A DNA stretch of 64,000 bases from JBOFHT01 sp051649785 (GTDB taxonomy: Archaea; Methanobacteriota; Methanobacteria; Methanobacteriales; Methanobacteriaceae): the NCBI GenBank assembly GCA_051649785.1, contig JBOFHT010000074.1, positions 1 to 64,000 on the forward strand, in the 5' to 3' direction. Shown piece after piece: positions 8,903 to 19,049 of this stretch. Both the position numbers and the translations under genes were made by a program. The notes under the pieces were generated by a model. The model did not search any database. It saw only the letters and a program-made list of their open reading frames with translations, and was not told the origin of the DNA. How positions within the stretch are numbered: position 1 is the stretch's first letter; the number at the start of each line of letters is the position of its first letter.

Positions 8903-9904
8903 CTAGTTACGTTGATGAAACAATATTTCATCTAATTGATAATCTTCCCATTTGCGTTTTTTTAAGGTAATTTCAAGTTCTTGAGGAGTTATAACTGGTT
9001 TTTTATACATATGAGAATCGTCAATAGCTATTCTAGGACATGCAGTTACAACAAAAGCATCTAATGAAAGGAATGGAAGAAGAGCATCAGGATTAATATT
9101 ATCAAGAAGAATAATATATGCATTTTTACCTTCATCTTCTAAAAGCTTCTTAGTTTCTTTAGCTAGACTTATTCTATTTTGTCCTTCTTTTGAAGAAACA
9201 ATAACTCCCCAATTTTTAGCAGACTCAGAAGCTATTATTCTTGCAAATCGTATACGAAGAATTCTATCTGCAAATTCCTCAATATTACGAACTTCACCAT
9301 TATAAGGGTCAGCTGCAATAACAGGAGATTTTGTAAAAAGATGAATTCCTAGAGGGTGGAAACTACCACTTCCAATAAATAAATAGGCTTCAGCATCAAG
9401 ATTTTTAATAGAAGTGAAATTGCAGCCTAGTACCTGAGCTAATCGTGTTCCTCTACCTTTTGATAAAACAACCTCTTTACCATTATCTTCTAAAAAGTCA
9501 GTAACTTCTTTTAAAATATGAAGATGTTGAGTAGTAGTTGTTAAAGCTATTTTAGAATAAGGAGCTAAAAGTTCTAATGACTTTTGGAGTGTTTCTTTAA
9601 ATTCAACACTAGAATAAGCTTCAACAAAAATTACAGGAATTTTATAGTTAATGGGAAGGGCTGTGTGACCATAATGAACAATTAAGTCAACTAAATTTTC
9701 CATTTTAGAATCTGAAACATCACAAGCACCAAAACAAGGATCCCCCCCAATTATGACACTAACACCAGTTTCATGTTCTATATGGCTAGCTACTTGAGTT
9801 GCTTGGGTCTTAAGACCTTCCGGGAACTGAATACCTACTGTTTTGGCACCATAAGACTTAATTTTACCAATAATCCTATCAAAATCCATATTATAAAGTG
9901 ACAT
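8903..9904 (-). CDS. dph2: Diphthamide synthase Dph2 (radical SAM-type aminocarboxypropyl transferase)
   Basis: This enzyme transfers the 3-amino-3-carboxypropyl group of SAM to a histidine of elongation factor 2, the first step of diphthamide formation, using an unusual 4Fe-4S cluster. The 333-residue protein shows one conserved cysteine per domain, as expected: GGDPCFGACD near residue 57, LGCNFTS near 160 and TACPRIAIDD near 290. The fold segments VGIQFPEGLKTQA and FIGSGSFHPLG are typical. The final residues are read through a CTAGTT-repeat-bearing 3' region. The call is firm. Confidence 0.94.
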   Translation of the reverse strand: MSLYNMDFDRIIGKIKSYGAKTVGIQFPEGLKTQATQVASHIEHETGVSVIIGGDPCFGACDVSDSKMENLVDLIVHYGHTALPINYKIPVIFVEAYSSVEFKETLQKSLELLAPYSKIALTTTTQHLHILKEVTDFLEDNGKEVVLSKGRGTRLAQVLGCNFTSIKNLDAEAYLFIGSGSFHPLGIHLFTKSPVIAADPYNGEVRNIEEFADRILRIRFARIIASESAKNWGVIVSSKEGQNRISLAKETKKLLEDEGKNAYIILLDNINPDALLPFLSLDAFVVTACPRIAIDDSHMYKKPVITPQELEITLKKRKWEDYQLDEILFHQRN

Positions 9905-10064
9905 ATTATAAACCCAAAATATCTAAATAAAATGCTAAATAAATAAAATTCTAAATAAATAAAGTACTGAATCAAATATTAAATCAAAACTAGCAGGTTA
10001 ATTAGTAAATACATTGATAAATTACTAATAGGTTGCCAATAAAGTTTTAATATATTTAATAATA

Positions 10065-10640
10065 TTAAACTAACAAATCAACAATAATTTTACCATCAAT
10101 AATATCAAGTTTAGCTAAAGTAAGAACTGAAAAACCAGTTTCATCTTCAACAATTTTTTTACCTTCACCTTTTTCAACAATAGCTATTGTTTTAATTATA
10201 TTAGCCCCAATATCGCTAAGTGCATTAAGTGTAGCTATCATAGTACCACCTGTACTAACTACATCATCAATAAAAATAATATTATCTCCAGAATTAATAT
10301 AGTTAATATAAAGCTCACCTTTACTATAACCAGTTTGCTGGAAAATTGGTTTTTCACCATCTAACCCATATTCACGTTTTCTAATAACAACAAATGGAAT
10401 ATCCGTGGCAAGTGAAAGAGCTGTGGCCAAATGAATCCCCATTGCCTCAACACAAACAATTTTATCAATTTTATTAATGTCCCCAGTCCCAATTTGAACA
10501 ATAATCACATCAACAATCTCACGAAGAATTTCAGCACTCATTGGAGGAATTCCATCAGTAATAGGATTTACAAAATAGTTATATTCGCCTTTCTTAATTA
10601 TAGGAGACTCTTTTAATGATTTTAAAAAATTTTCAAGCAT
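10065..10640 (-). CDS. hpt: Hypoxanthine/guanine phosphoribosyltransferase
   Basis: A purine salvage enzyme that joins PRPP to a purine base. It has 191 residues. The PRPP-binding motif is IIFIDDVVSTGGTM, and the N-terminal half (YNYFVNPITDGIPPM, then CVEAMGIHLATALS) resembles the methanogen Hpt proteins that were first annotated as adenine phosphoribosyltransferases. Base preference is taken from that family, not from visible residues. It is followed on the same strand by dph2, 160 bases away, and stands divergent from srp54. Confidence 0.88.
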   Translation of the reverse strand: MLENFLKSLKESPIIKKGEYNYFVNPITDGIPPMSAEILREIVDVIIVQIGTGDINKIDKIVCVEAMGIHLATALSLATDIPFVVIRKREYGLDGEKPIFQQTGYSKGELYINYINSGDNIIFIDDVVSTGGTMIATLNALSDIGANIIKTIAIVEKGEGKKIVEDETGFSVLTLAKLDIIDGKIIVDLLV

Positions 10641-10995
10641 AAAAACACCGTTATCAATTTATTAATTAGTATTTACAGTATCCATAATAGCAGCAATAGT
10701 ATTGGTAATAATAGTAATAGTAATATTAATAGAAATATTTTTAATAATTCTAATATTAATTCTACTAGCAATATATTTTTTAATATTAGATATAAAATAA
10801 ATTATTAGCATTAAAGTATTTATTATTAGAGGTATATAATTATAAGTAATATAACTTATAGGAATATAAATGGTAATGTAAATTTTATTAATAAAAAAGA
10901 TAATATAATTAATAATAGTTTAAAAGGCAAAATAGTATGATAATACTAATTAGACCTATAATAAAATAAATGAAATAAATAAGGATGGTTATGAA
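10641..10995. other. Divergent promoter region between hpt and srp54
   Basis: About 355 bases of AT-rich sequence separating two divergent genes. It must hold both promoters. Several TATA-like stretches exist (for example near 10828-10850) but none stands out enough to assign. Confidence 0.4.
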
Positions 10996-12327
10996 ATGTT
11001 AGGAAATTTAGGTAAGAACCTTACTAATACAATGAAAAAACTGGCAGGGATGTCAATTATTGATGAAAAAACCATCAAAGAAGTTGTAAAGGATATACAA
11101 AGAGCATTAATTCAATCAGATGTAAATATTAAGTTAGTTTTAAATTTATCAAAGAAAATTGAAGACCGTTCACTTAATGAAAAACCCCCAAAAGGAGTTA
11201 CACCAAAAGAACATGTTGTAACTATTGTTTATGAAGAAATGGTGAATTTATTAGGTAGTGAAGCCCAAAGTATTGAAATTGACCAAAAACCTTATAAAAT
11301 ATTATTCTTAGGGCTTCAAGGAAGTGGAAAAACTACCACCATAGGTAAATTATGTAAATATCTACAAAAAAAAGGTTTTAACCCTGCAGTAATCTGTACA
11401 GATACTTGGAGACCTGCAGCTTATGAACAGCTCAAACAACTTACCGAAGAAATGAGTGTTCCATTATATGGTGACCCTGAAAACAAAGATGCACTTGATT
11501 TAGCTAGAAAGGGACTAAATGAATTTAAAAAACAAAGTGTAGTGATTGTAGATACTGCAGGAAGGCATAAGGAAGAAAAAGAGCTTATTGAAGAAATGGA
11601 AGAAATATCAAAAGTAGTGGATCCTACAGAATCAATTTTAGTAATAGATGGAACAATAGGCCAACAAGCACATGAACAAGCAAAAGCATTTTCAAAGGCC
11701 ACAGATGTAGGTTCAATAATAGTAACAAAGTTAGATGGTTCAGCTAAAGGAGGAGGAGCTTTATCAGCAGTAGCAGAAATAGGAGCCCCTATCAAATTTA
11801 TTGGAACTGGTGAAAGAGTAGATGATTTTGAGATATTTGATCCAGAACGTTTTATATCACGATTACTTGGAATGGGAGACATAAGAACCCTTATTGAAAA
11901 AGCAGAAGAGTCTATTGATGAAGATTTAGCCCAAAAGACTATGAATGCAATGATGAGTGGAAAATTTACAATTAAAGATATGGAAAACCAGTTTGAAATG
12001 ATGAATAAAATGGGCCCATTACAACAAGTAATGAATATGATACCTGGATTAGGGGGAAAAGTTCCAAAAGAAGCTTCCCAAATGACAGAAGATAAAATTG
12101 ATAGGTATAAAGTCATAATGCACTCTATGACTGACTATGAAATGGAAAATCCAAAAGTTATTAAGCAATCCAGAATTACACGGATAGCTAAAGGTGCAGG
12201 GCTTAAAAATGAGGATGTTAAGGATCTTCTAAAGTATTACAATACTACAAAGAAAGCTATGAAAGGATTAGGTAAAAGAGGCAGAGGCGGAGGAATGGGT
12301 GGCCTAATGCGACAATTCATGAAGTAA
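10996..12327 (+). CDS. srp54: Signal recognition particle GTPase SRP54
   Basis: This protein binds signal peptides on nascent chains and docks to FtsY for membrane targeting. It has 443 residues, the family length. The N domain starts MLGNLGKNLTNTMKKLAG. The G domain has GLQGSGKTTT near residue 106, DTAGRH and TKLDGSAKGGG. The Met-rich M domain covers about residues 300-430 (MMNKMGPLQQVMNMIPGLGG) and ends in a Gly/Arg-rich tail. Pus10 follows 70 bases downstream on the same strand. Confidence 0.97.
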   Translation: MLGNLGKNLTNTMKKLAGMSIIDEKTIKEVVKDIQRALIQSDVNIKLVLNLSKKIEDRSLNEKPPKGVTPKEHVVTIVYEEMVNLLGSEAQSIEIDQKPYKILFLGLQGSGKTTTIGKLCKYLQKKGFNPAVICTDTWRPAAYEQLKQLTEEMSVPLYGDPENKDALDLARKGLNEFKKQSVVIVDTAGRHKEEKELIEEMEEISKVVDPTESILVIDGTIGQQAHEQAKAFSKATDVGSIIVTKLDGSAKGGGALSAVAEIGAPIKFIGTGERVDDFEIFDPERFISRLLGMGDIRTLIEKAEESIDEDLAQKTMNAMMSGKFTIKDMENQFEMMNKMGPLQQVMNMIPGLGGKVPKEASQMTEDKIDRYKVIMHSMTDYEMENPKVIKQSRITRIAKGAGLKNEDVKDLLKYYNTTKKAMKGLGKRGRGGGMGGLMRQFMK

Positions 12328-12397
12328 AAATATTATATAATTGATTAAAAAATACAGTAATAGTAGCTATTCTAATTAATAATAAATTGAGGATAAA

Positions 12398-13699
12398 ATG
12401 AATACAGAAACAGTGATAAAAGCTAAAAAACTCATAGAACTTTGTAATGGAGCTATTTGTAATTACTGCTTAGGAAGAAAGTTTTCAGATATTGTAGAAG
12501 GTAATGGGAATCTAGAAAGAGGATTGAAAATACGAAATACCCTCCATGAAATTCATACTGAATCAAGTGATTTTGAGTCAGATTCCTGCGAGTGTTATAT
12601 ATGTGGAAATATCTTTGATTACCTAGAAAATAATGTTATAGAATCCGTTAATAATAAAATTGATAGAATAGGACTTGAATTTAATAATTTTCTAGTAGGT
12701 TGTAAACTACCTGAAGAAATAGTAAGGAAAGATAAAGAATTAAGCGAAGAACTAGATTTAGATGTTGAAGAAATCAAGAAAGAATTAAATCGTGAAATTG
12801 GAAAGATATTAGAAGCTTATTTAGAAAAAGAAGTTGAATTCGATTTACCCAATATAGTTATCCTAGTTAATTTAACTAGATTCAATGAAAATGATTCAAC
12901 CATAAATCAAAATAAGAAAAATCAAAATTTTATAAGAGTTCATTTTCAAATCAATCCATTATTTATTGAAGGGAGATATTTAAAATTAGTAAGGGGCATT
13001 CCACAAACAAAATGGCCCTGTAGAAAATGTAAAGGGCGTGGTTGCGAAAGCTGTGACTTTACAGGGAAAATGTATCCTGAATCAGTTGAAGAACTAATAT
13101 CAAGAGTGGTTTTAAAAGCTACACAAGGAAGAGAAGCTAAGTTTCATGGTGCTGGAAGAGAAGACATTGATGTTAGGATGTTAGGAACTGGACGCCCATT
13201 TGTACTTGAAATAAAAGAACCTAAAATACGTAACTTGGATTTAATCACACTAAACAAAGAAATTAATCAAAATTCATATGGAAAAACTGAATATACTAAC
13301 CTTAAGTTTTCATACCCTCGGAGAAAGGCAGAAATCAAAGTATCTTCACCAGATACATATAAAGTCTATCAAGCACTAGTTAAAACCAAAAAATCTATTA
13401 ATATAGAAGACCTGAAAAAAATCAATGTGTTATTAGAACTAGATTCAATAAAACAACGAACACCAGTTAGAGTTTCACATAGACGAGCAGATAAAATAAG
13501 AGAAAGAAAAGTTAAAGAGCTAAAACTAAAATTAATAGATGAAAATACATTTGAAATGATTATAAATGCCCAAGGTGGACTTTATATTAAAGAATTAATA
13601 TCTGGAGATGAAGGGCGAAGTATTCCTAGTGTCAGTAGTTTATTAGGTTTTGAATGTATTTGTGAACAATTAGATGTTATTGAAGTAGCTATTAAATAA
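12398..13699 (+). CDS. pus10: tRNA pseudouridine synthase Pus10
   Basis: The archaeal enzyme that makes pseudouridine 54 and 55 in the T loop of tRNA. It has 433 residues. The N-terminal part holds a zinc-binding set of cysteines (CNYCLGRKF and CECYICGNIF) and a THUMP-like region. A second cysteine cluster CRKCKGRGCESCDFTGKMYP precedes the catalytic domain. The catalytic Asp is in GREDIDVRMLGTGRPFVLE near residue 256. All key parts are intact. Confidence 0.94.
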   Translation: MNTETVIKAKKLIELCNGAICNYCLGRKFSDIVEGNGNLERGLKIRNTLHEIHTESSDFESDSCECYICGNIFDYLENNVIESVNNKIDRIGLEFNNFLVGCKLPEEIVRKDKELSEELDLDVEEIKKELNREIGKILEAYLEKEVEFDLPNIVILVNLTRFNENDSTINQNKKNQNFIRVHFQINPLFIEGRYLKLVRGIPQTKWPCRKCKGRGCESCDFTGKMYPESVEELISRVVLKATQGREAKFHGAGREDIDVRMLGTGRPFVLEIKEPKIRNLDLITLNKEINQNSYGKTEYTNLKFSYPRRKAEIKVSSPDTYKVYQALVKTKKSINIEDLKKINVLLELDSIKQRTPVRVSHRRADKIRERKVKELKLKLIDENTFEMIINAQGGLYIKELISGDEGRSIPSVSSLLGFECICEQLDVIEVAIK

Positions 13700-14074
13700 A
13701 ATAATAGTAAAAATAGGTAGTAATTAACAATAAATAATAATAATCAGTAATTAATAACAATATAAAGAACATATACTAATATAGGCAATGTAAAGCAATG
13801 TAAATTATAAAATTAAATAGTTTACTCTCAAAAAACAATACCTAATACCTACAAAAAATACCTACAAAAGGTTAAATATATATAGTGAAATAAAAATATA
13901 TTATATTAATATTGATGATTGATTAACATTCATAATATTTACATATTCAATTGTAGCTAATTAATTAAGATAAAAATTATTTAAAATAATTAAGTGAATA
14001 GTGCTTAAAACTGAAAATAAGCAAAATATAGCTACAAAATATAAATTAAAATTTAAACTAATCGAGGTTAAAAA
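13700..14074. other. Intergenic region and leader upstream of L21e
   Basis: About 375 bases of AT-rich sequence between pus10 and the L21e-Rpo4 operon. A candidate TATA box is listed separately. No gene is seen. Confidence 0.4.
13874..13885 (+). promoter_or_regulatory. Candidate TATA box for the L21e-Rpo4 operon
   Basis: The stretch AAATATATATAG resembles an archaeal TATA element. If used, transcription would start near 13905 and leave a leader of about 165 bases before L21e. Other AT-rich stretches nearby make this uncertain. Confidence 0.3.
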
Positions 14075-14368
14075 ATGGTAACAAGATCTAGAGGATTAAG
14101 AAGTAAAACAAGACATAAAATGCAAGCTACTGTAAGACCTGGAAGAATGAATTTGGTGACTAAAAAAATACAAAGGTTTGAAGAAGATGACTTTGTACAC
14201 ATTATTATAGACCCTAGTTTTCACAAAGGTCAACCCCACCCACGATTCCATGGCAAAACTGCAAAAGTTATTGGAATAAGAGGAAGAGCTTATATTGTCG
14301 GATTAAAAGACGGTAATAAATCTAAAGAACTTATTATAAGAGCCGAACACTTGAAAATACAGGATTGA
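14075..14368 (+). CDS. rpl21e: 50S ribosomal protein L21e
   Basis: A 97-residue large-subunit protein that starts MVTRSRGLRSKTRHKM and contains IIIDPSFHKGQPHPRFHGKT and GIRGRAYIV, typical of archaeal L21e. A GAGGTT ribosome binding site precedes the ATG. It heads the conserved cluster L21e, Rpo4, DUF655, KsgA, HemK-like. The Rpo4 gene begins 5 bases after its stop codon. Confidence 0.96.
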   Translation: MVTRSRGLRSKTRHKMQATVRPGRMNLVTKKIQRFEEDDFVHIIIDPSFHKGQPHPRFHGKTAKVIGIRGRAYIVGLKDGNKSKELIIRAEHLKIQD

Positions 14369-14373
14369 TCCCC

Positions 14374-14712
14374 ATGATAGGGAAAAAGGTTATTGAAACC
14401 CAACCAATCCCAATAGCTAGGGTAAAAGAGCTTTTAGATGAATTTTCACAAGAGAAAGAGCTTCTTTATGAACAAAATATTACATTAGATCATGCTACTA
14501 AATTTTCTAAAACATCAGCAGATGATGCTGAAGCATTAGTTAAAAAATTAGAAGACGAAAAAGGGCTAAAAAAGAAAAACGCAGTTCGTATAGCAGACCT
14601 TATGCCTGAAGATTTAGATGATTTAAGATTACTCTTTGCTAAGGAAAGATTAACTATAAAAAATGATGAAATGGAAAGTATATTAGAAATTATTGATGAA
14701 TACAGAATTTGA
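14374..14712 (+). CDS. rpoF: DNA-directed RNA polymerase subunit Rpo4 (F)
   Basis: The stalk subunit of archaeal RNA polymerase, partner of Rpo7. I chose the ATG at 14374 (112 residues), which has GGATTGAT about 5 bases upstream, over an in-frame TTG at 14365 that overlaps the L21e stop codon. The protein contains an HRDC-like C-terminal helical part (NAVRIADLMPEDLDDLRLLF). Order and spacing behind L21e are those of other methanogens. Confidence 0.93.
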   Translation: MIGKKVIETQPIPIARVKELLDEFSQEKELLYEQNITLDHATKFSKTSADDAEALVKKLEDEKGLKKKNAVRIADLMPEDLDDLRLLFAKERLTIKNDEMESILEIIDEYRI

Positions 14713-14923
14713 TTAGTAATATATTAATTCATAATTGCCTAATATAATCAATATTACAATTAATTAATGTAGTTAATTTAGTTAATTAATTTAGATAATA
14801 CTGCTTATTAATGCAATTAATAATTATAGGCAACATACTAATCATATTAATTAAAATATTATTAAAATTAAATTAATTTATATTTAAGTTATTGCATTTA
14901 GTAATAGCTATTAGAGTGATTTC

Positions 14924-15556
14924 ATGGAAGATTATGCTATTATATTAGATTATTTGCCCTTGGGATATGCAACAGATGGAATGTCTTCATTTAAAAAGAA
15001 GTCAGTAGCACAAGCTATAGGTAAAGAGGACTTTACATTATTAGAGTTAATACCAAAACCTGGTGCTGGCTTAGAAATACATGAAGAAGTCTATATTGGA
15101 AAAGGTGAAAGAGATAAAATAGCTAAAGTTAAAGGTAGACTTGATTTTGAAAACTTAACAGCTACAAGTAGAATTGAGATTGGGTATGTTATAGAAGAAA
15201 TAGTAATAAATCATGAAGAAAAATATATTAAATTCTTTAATGAAGCTGGTTCTTTAAGTACACGTCTTCACCAACTAGAATTACTTCCAGGAATTGGAAA
15301 TAAGCATATGTGGGATATAATTAAAGCTAGAGAAGAAGAACCTTTTAAAAGCTTTGAAGATTTAAAAAGTAGAGTTCCCCTATTAAGTGACCCTGTTCCA
15401 ATAGTAGCTAAAAGAATTAAGCTAGAACTAGATACATCAAGACCTAAAAAAGGAAAAGGAAAATATAATATATTTACACCCGCTCCACGGAAACCTAGGC
15501 AAGATTACGGTAACAGAAGAAATAATAGAAGGGATGATGGAACTAGGAGAAGATAA
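14924..15556 (+). CDS. DUF655 protein with OB-like and helix-hairpin-helix regions
   Basis: A conserved archaeal protein of 210 residues, always found near Rpo4 and KsgA. Residues about 1-100 include YAIILDYLPLGYATDG and a region likely to form a small beta barrel. Residues about 115-165 (LELLPGIGNKHMWDIIKARE) form helix-hairpin-helix motifs as in nucleic-acid-binding proteins. The C-terminal tail is rich in Arg, Asn and Lys. A role in RNA binding or ribosome biogenesis is inferred from neighbours and motifs; the biochemical function is unknown. Confidence 0.88.
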   Translation: MEDYAIILDYLPLGYATDGMSSFKKKSVAQAIGKEDFTLLELIPKPGAGLEIHEEVYIGKGERDKIAKVKGRLDFENLTATSRIEIGYVIEEIVINHEEKYIKFFNEAGSLSTRLHQLELLPGIGNKHMWDIIKAREEEPFKSFEDLKSRVPLLSDPVPIVAKRIKLELDTSRPKKGKGKYNIFTPAPRKPRQDYGNRRNNRRDDGTRRR

Positions 15557-15834
15557 AATATTATTTTATCTTATAATTATTTTTTTTATTAATCATATTT
15601 AAATATTTATTTTAATTCATTTTTATATAAAAGCTATTCATATTAACTATTTTTTTATTATATTGTCCAGTCCAAGTAAATTATTAGTTATTATTTTATT
15701 AGTTTATCCTAATTGTTGACTTGATAAATCACAGCTAAAATATTTGTTATATTAATCCCATTCTTATATAAAATAGGAGAAATACGGTAAATATAAAGAC
15801 TAAAATAGGGAATATTAAAATAAGGATACATTAT

Positions 15835-16806
15835 ATGAACTCTAAAAATTCTAGTGAACTTTCACTAGCTCAAGAAACAAAAGAGCTACTTAAAGAAAAT
15901 GGAATTCGATTAAAAAGAAGTTTGGGTCAGAACTACTTAATTGATGATTTCAAAAGAAAGAAAATAATTAGTTTTGCAGAGCTAAATAAAGAAGATGTTG
16001 TTTTAGAAATAGGTTCAGGAATTGGAACACTAACATTAGAGCTAGCTAAAAAGGTAAAAAAAGTAATATCAATTGAACAGGACCCTACTATTTTTAAAAT
16101 TCTTGAAAAACGAATCAATGAGAGTAATATAAATAATGTAAAACTAATTTTAGGAGATGCAGTTAAAATAGACTTTCCAAAATTCAATAAAGTTGTTTCT
16201 AATCTTCCTTATAAAATATCTTCACCAATAACATTTAAATTACTAGAATACGATTTTGAATATGCTATTTTAATGTATCAAAAAGAATTTGTAGATAGAA
16301 TGGTAGCTAAATCTGGAAAAGATTATTCTCGTCTTTCAGCTATGTTATACTTTAATGGGGATGTTAAAGTAATAGATAAAGTTCCACCTCAAGCATTTAT
16401 ACCCCAACCAAGAGTTAATTCTGCGGTTATTAAACTAACTAAGATAACTCCAAATTCAAAAGCTGAAATTACTATGGAAACATTAAAACTTTATAAAAAA
16501 CACTCATTATTTTATTCTAAAGTTTGTAAGAGTCTATTTCAACATAAGAAAAAGAAAGTTAGAAATGCATTAATAGATTCAGCACATGAAATAGATCAAG
16601 ATAAAAAGGAACTTAAAAAAAAGTTAAATAAAATTCTAAATGACGAATACACACCTAATAATATAGATTATAGAGACTTAACATTATTCAAAGAAGATTT
16701 AGCTAAAAGAACCGTAACCATGAGTCCTATAGAAATATTGAATTTAACAGTATTCCTAGAAAAAATAATTAAAAATAATAAAGATATTAAAGTAACAGAG
16801 ACATAA
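15835..16806 (+). CDS. ksgA: 16S rRNA dimethyladenosine transferase KsgA/Dim1
   Basis: This enzyme dimethylates two adjacent adenines near the 3' end of 16S rRNA late in small-subunit assembly. Key motifs are LGQNYLIDD near residue 32, the SAM-binding loop LEIGSGIGTLTLELA near 58, and SNLPYKISSPI near 122. The 323-residue length is somewhat above the usual 270-290 because of a Lys-rich C-terminal stretch (residues about 235-265). The HemK-like gene starts 2 bases after the stop codon, so the two are co-transcribed. Confidence 0.95.
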   Translation: MNSKNSSELSLAQETKELLKENGIRLKRSLGQNYLIDDFKRKKIISFAELNKEDVVLEIGSGIGTLTLELAKKVKKVISIEQDPTIFKILEKRINESNINNVKLILGDAVKIDFPKFNKVVSNLPYKISSPITFKLLEYDFEYAILMYQKEFVDRMVAKSGKDYSRLSAMLYFNGDVKVIDKVPPQAFIPQPRVNSAVIKLTKITPNSKAEITMETLKLYKKHSLFYSKVCKSLFQHKKKKVRNALIDSAHEIDQDKKELKKKLNKILNDEYTPNNIDYRDLTLFKEDLAKRTVTMSPIEILNLTVFLEKIIKNNKDIKVTET

Positions 16807-16807
16807 T

Positions 16808-17404
16808 ATGAATTTATATGATTTTAAAGTTGAAAGTTCTCTAACTGTTTATCCTCCTTCCGATGATAGCTATCTTTTAGCTGAAAACTTAATTATAAAT
16901 CCTGGTGAAAGAGTTTTAGAAATAGGGACTGGTTCAGGTATTGTAGCTATGAGTGCTTCATTAAAAACAAATTTTGTAATAGCTACTGATATTAATTATA
17001 ATGCAATTGAACTTGCTGAAAAGAATTTTAAGGCAAATGGAATGGATAAAATAGAATTAGCTTTTGGTGATTTGTTTGAGCCTGTGAAAAATAGGAAGTT
17101 TGATGTAATTCTATTTAACCTCCCATATCTACCAACCTCGCCTGAAGAGATTCTAGATGACGATTTAAATTATGCATTTGATGGAGGACTAGATGGAAGA
17201 AAAACTACAGACCGCTTTTTAAATCAAGTGCCAAATTACTTAAACCCTGATGGAAAAGTTCAGCTTGTGCAGTCTTCGCTTTCAGACAATGACCTGACAA
17301 TTTCAATATTGAAAAACTTAGGATTTGATGTTGAAGTAACAGCTAGTGAGAAATTTTTCTTTGAAGAAATAGTTGTAATAACAGGATTCAAAAAAGATAA
17401 TTAA
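16808..17404 (+). CDS. HemK/Mtq2-like protein glutamine methyltransferase
   Basis: A SAM-dependent methyltransferase of the HemK family. In archaea and eukaryotes the short form (Mtq2-type) methylates the GGQ glutamine of release factor aRF1. The 198-residue protein has LEIGTGSGIVAMSAS near residue 37 and the substrate-amide motif as FNLPYLP near 103, where NPPY is canonical and NLPY a known variant. It starts almost directly after ksgA. The target protein is inferred from family and length. Confidence 0.88.
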   Translation: MNLYDFKVESSLTVYPPSDDSYLLAENLIINPGERVLEIGTGSGIVAMSASLKTNFVIATDINYNAIELAEKNFKANGMDKIELAFGDLFEPVKNRKFDVILFNLPYLPTSPEEILDDDLNYAFDGGLDGRKTTDRFLNQVPNYLNPDGKVQLVQSSLSDNDLTISILKNLGFDVEVTASEKFFFEEIVVITGFKKDN

Positions 17405-17428
17405 CTTCATCATTAATCTATTAAGCAA

Positions 17429-18487
17429 CTAAAACCTAGCTATTTGATCTTCTCTACCTGTAGCTATTAATAATTTTTCAAATAATTCATAATATTCTTT
17501 TTCAGAATCATTTAATTCCATAGCAGTTTCAATAGCATCAATTGCTTCATCATAGCTATTCATGTCATTGTATAGAAGTGCTTTATAATAATATGCTTCA
17601 TCACAATCCCCAAACAAAGCTATTACTCTATTAAATGAATCAAATGCATTTTCATATTGATTTTTATTATAATATGCTTTACCTAAATTAAGATACAATA
17701 CATACCATTCACTATCTATTTTTATTGCCTCTTCGAGTGTAGCTATTGCCTCATCATTATCCAATAGCTCTATTAAAAGCATTGATTTAAAATTAAGAAC
17801 ATCCACACTTTTTGAATCATCTGAATTTGAACTTGAAGGGTTTGTCTGGTTTTGAATAGAATTTGAGTCAGAATTTGAGCCTAACAGAGAATCTATGATT
17901 TTAAGAGATTCCATATATTTTTCTTCACCAAAAAGACAGTTAGCTTCTTTAAATAGTGCATCTTCATATAAATCATGATCCATTTCAGCTTCTTCTTTAA
18001 ATAGTTTAAAAAATTCAGAAGCATTAGCATATTCCCCTAATTCCAGTAAAATTGAACCTTCTAAAAATATTATATCACTAATTGGTGATATTTCATAAGC
18101 AATATTACTTGATTCTAAAGCTTCTTCATAGTTACCCGTTAAATATAAAGCCCATGACTTAAAAAAAAGTGCATCGAAATCCTTATTATTTATTTTAAGA
18201 AGGGTATCAAATGATTCAATAGATTCTTCATGGAGACCCTCGGAATATTGGCTTGTACCTAGTAAAAGAAGTGATTCATGAATTTTCTCAATATCTTTAC
18301 TAGGAATATCATTAACACTATTACTACCCTCAATTCCATCACTTTTAATATTAATAATATCAAAAATATCTTTATTAATTTCAATGAATTCTGTGATTAA
18401 TTCAATTACTACAGAATATTCTTCATTTTCAAAGTTTTCCATTGCTTCTTTATATAACTGATTTGATTTTCCAGACAATCCTACCAT
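17429..18487 (-). CDS. Tetratricopeptide repeat protein
   Basis: A 352-residue helical repeat protein of unknown partner. Several TPR units can be seen, for example EESIESFDTLLKINNKDFDA, YLTGNYEEALESSNIAYEIS and YNKNQYENAFDSFNRVIALF. The protein has no signal peptide or membrane segment, so it is likely cytosolic. A low-complexity stretch of Asn, Ser and Gln (residues about 205-225) separates the N-terminal and C-terminal repeat blocks. The gene converges with the ksgA operon, 25 bases from the HemK-like stop. TPR proteins of this type are frequent in methanogens. Confidence 0.85.
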   Translation of the reverse strand: MVGLSGKSNQLYKEAMENFENEEYSVVIELITEFIEINKDIFDIINIKSDGIEGSNSVNDIPSKDIEKIHESLLLLGTSQYSEGLHEESIESFDTLLKINNKDFDALFFKSWALYLTGNYEEALESSNIAYEISPISDIIFLEGSILLELGEYANASEFFKLFKEEAEMDHDLYEDALFKEANCLFGEEKYMESLKIIDSLLGSNSDSNSIQNQTNPSSSNSDDSKSVDVLNFKSMLLIELLDNDEAIATLEEAIKIDSEWYVLYLNLGKAYYNKNQYENAFDSFNRVIALFGDCDEAYYYKALLYNDMNSYDEAIDAIETAMELNDSEKEYYELFEKLLIATGREDQIARF

Positions 18488-19049
18488 TATTCCACCATAA
18501 ATACTAAATATACCAATATGAGAGTAAAACTAATTTTATTTTAATTATATTCAATTTAACTATATTAAATATATGTAATCCATTTAATATAAACACAATC
18601 TTTTTAGAAAAAATTGACTAAAAATCTGACTAAGAATAATAAAATAGTAATAGTAATAACGATAATGAAAAAGGAATAGTTACTGAAAATAAGTAATCAA
18701 AATAATAAAAGAATACATAATTATTTAATTGCAAAGATATATCTATTTTGTTTTATTTTATCTTATTTATAGTGTAAGACATTGAAAACTTAAATAATGA
18801 TTTTTATTATTTTAATTAAAATCATTTATTTCTTAAAATAAGGATTTTATTTAAGAATAAGTTTTTTAATATTATAATTTATAATGTCGAGAACTATAAT
18901 TCAATTTTTCCAAAATTAAAAGAATTGGATATTTTTTTTGTGGAAATATTTAATCAATTAAAATCTAATCCAAATTCTAAAAAACTAGTAAAAACAATTT
19001 ATTAAATTTCTTTCAATTAACAAAATTAAATAAAGATGGAATGAAAGAC
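18488..19049. other. Intergenic region, TPR gene to dapF
   Basis: About 560 bases of AT-rich sequence. Two hairpins lie close together: ATGATTTT at 18797-18804 pairs with AAAATCAT at 18818-18825, and TTCTTAAAATAA at 18830-18841 pairs with TTATTTAAGAA at 18847-18857. They could be transcript ends or processing signals downstream of dapF. No gene is seen. Confidence 0.4.
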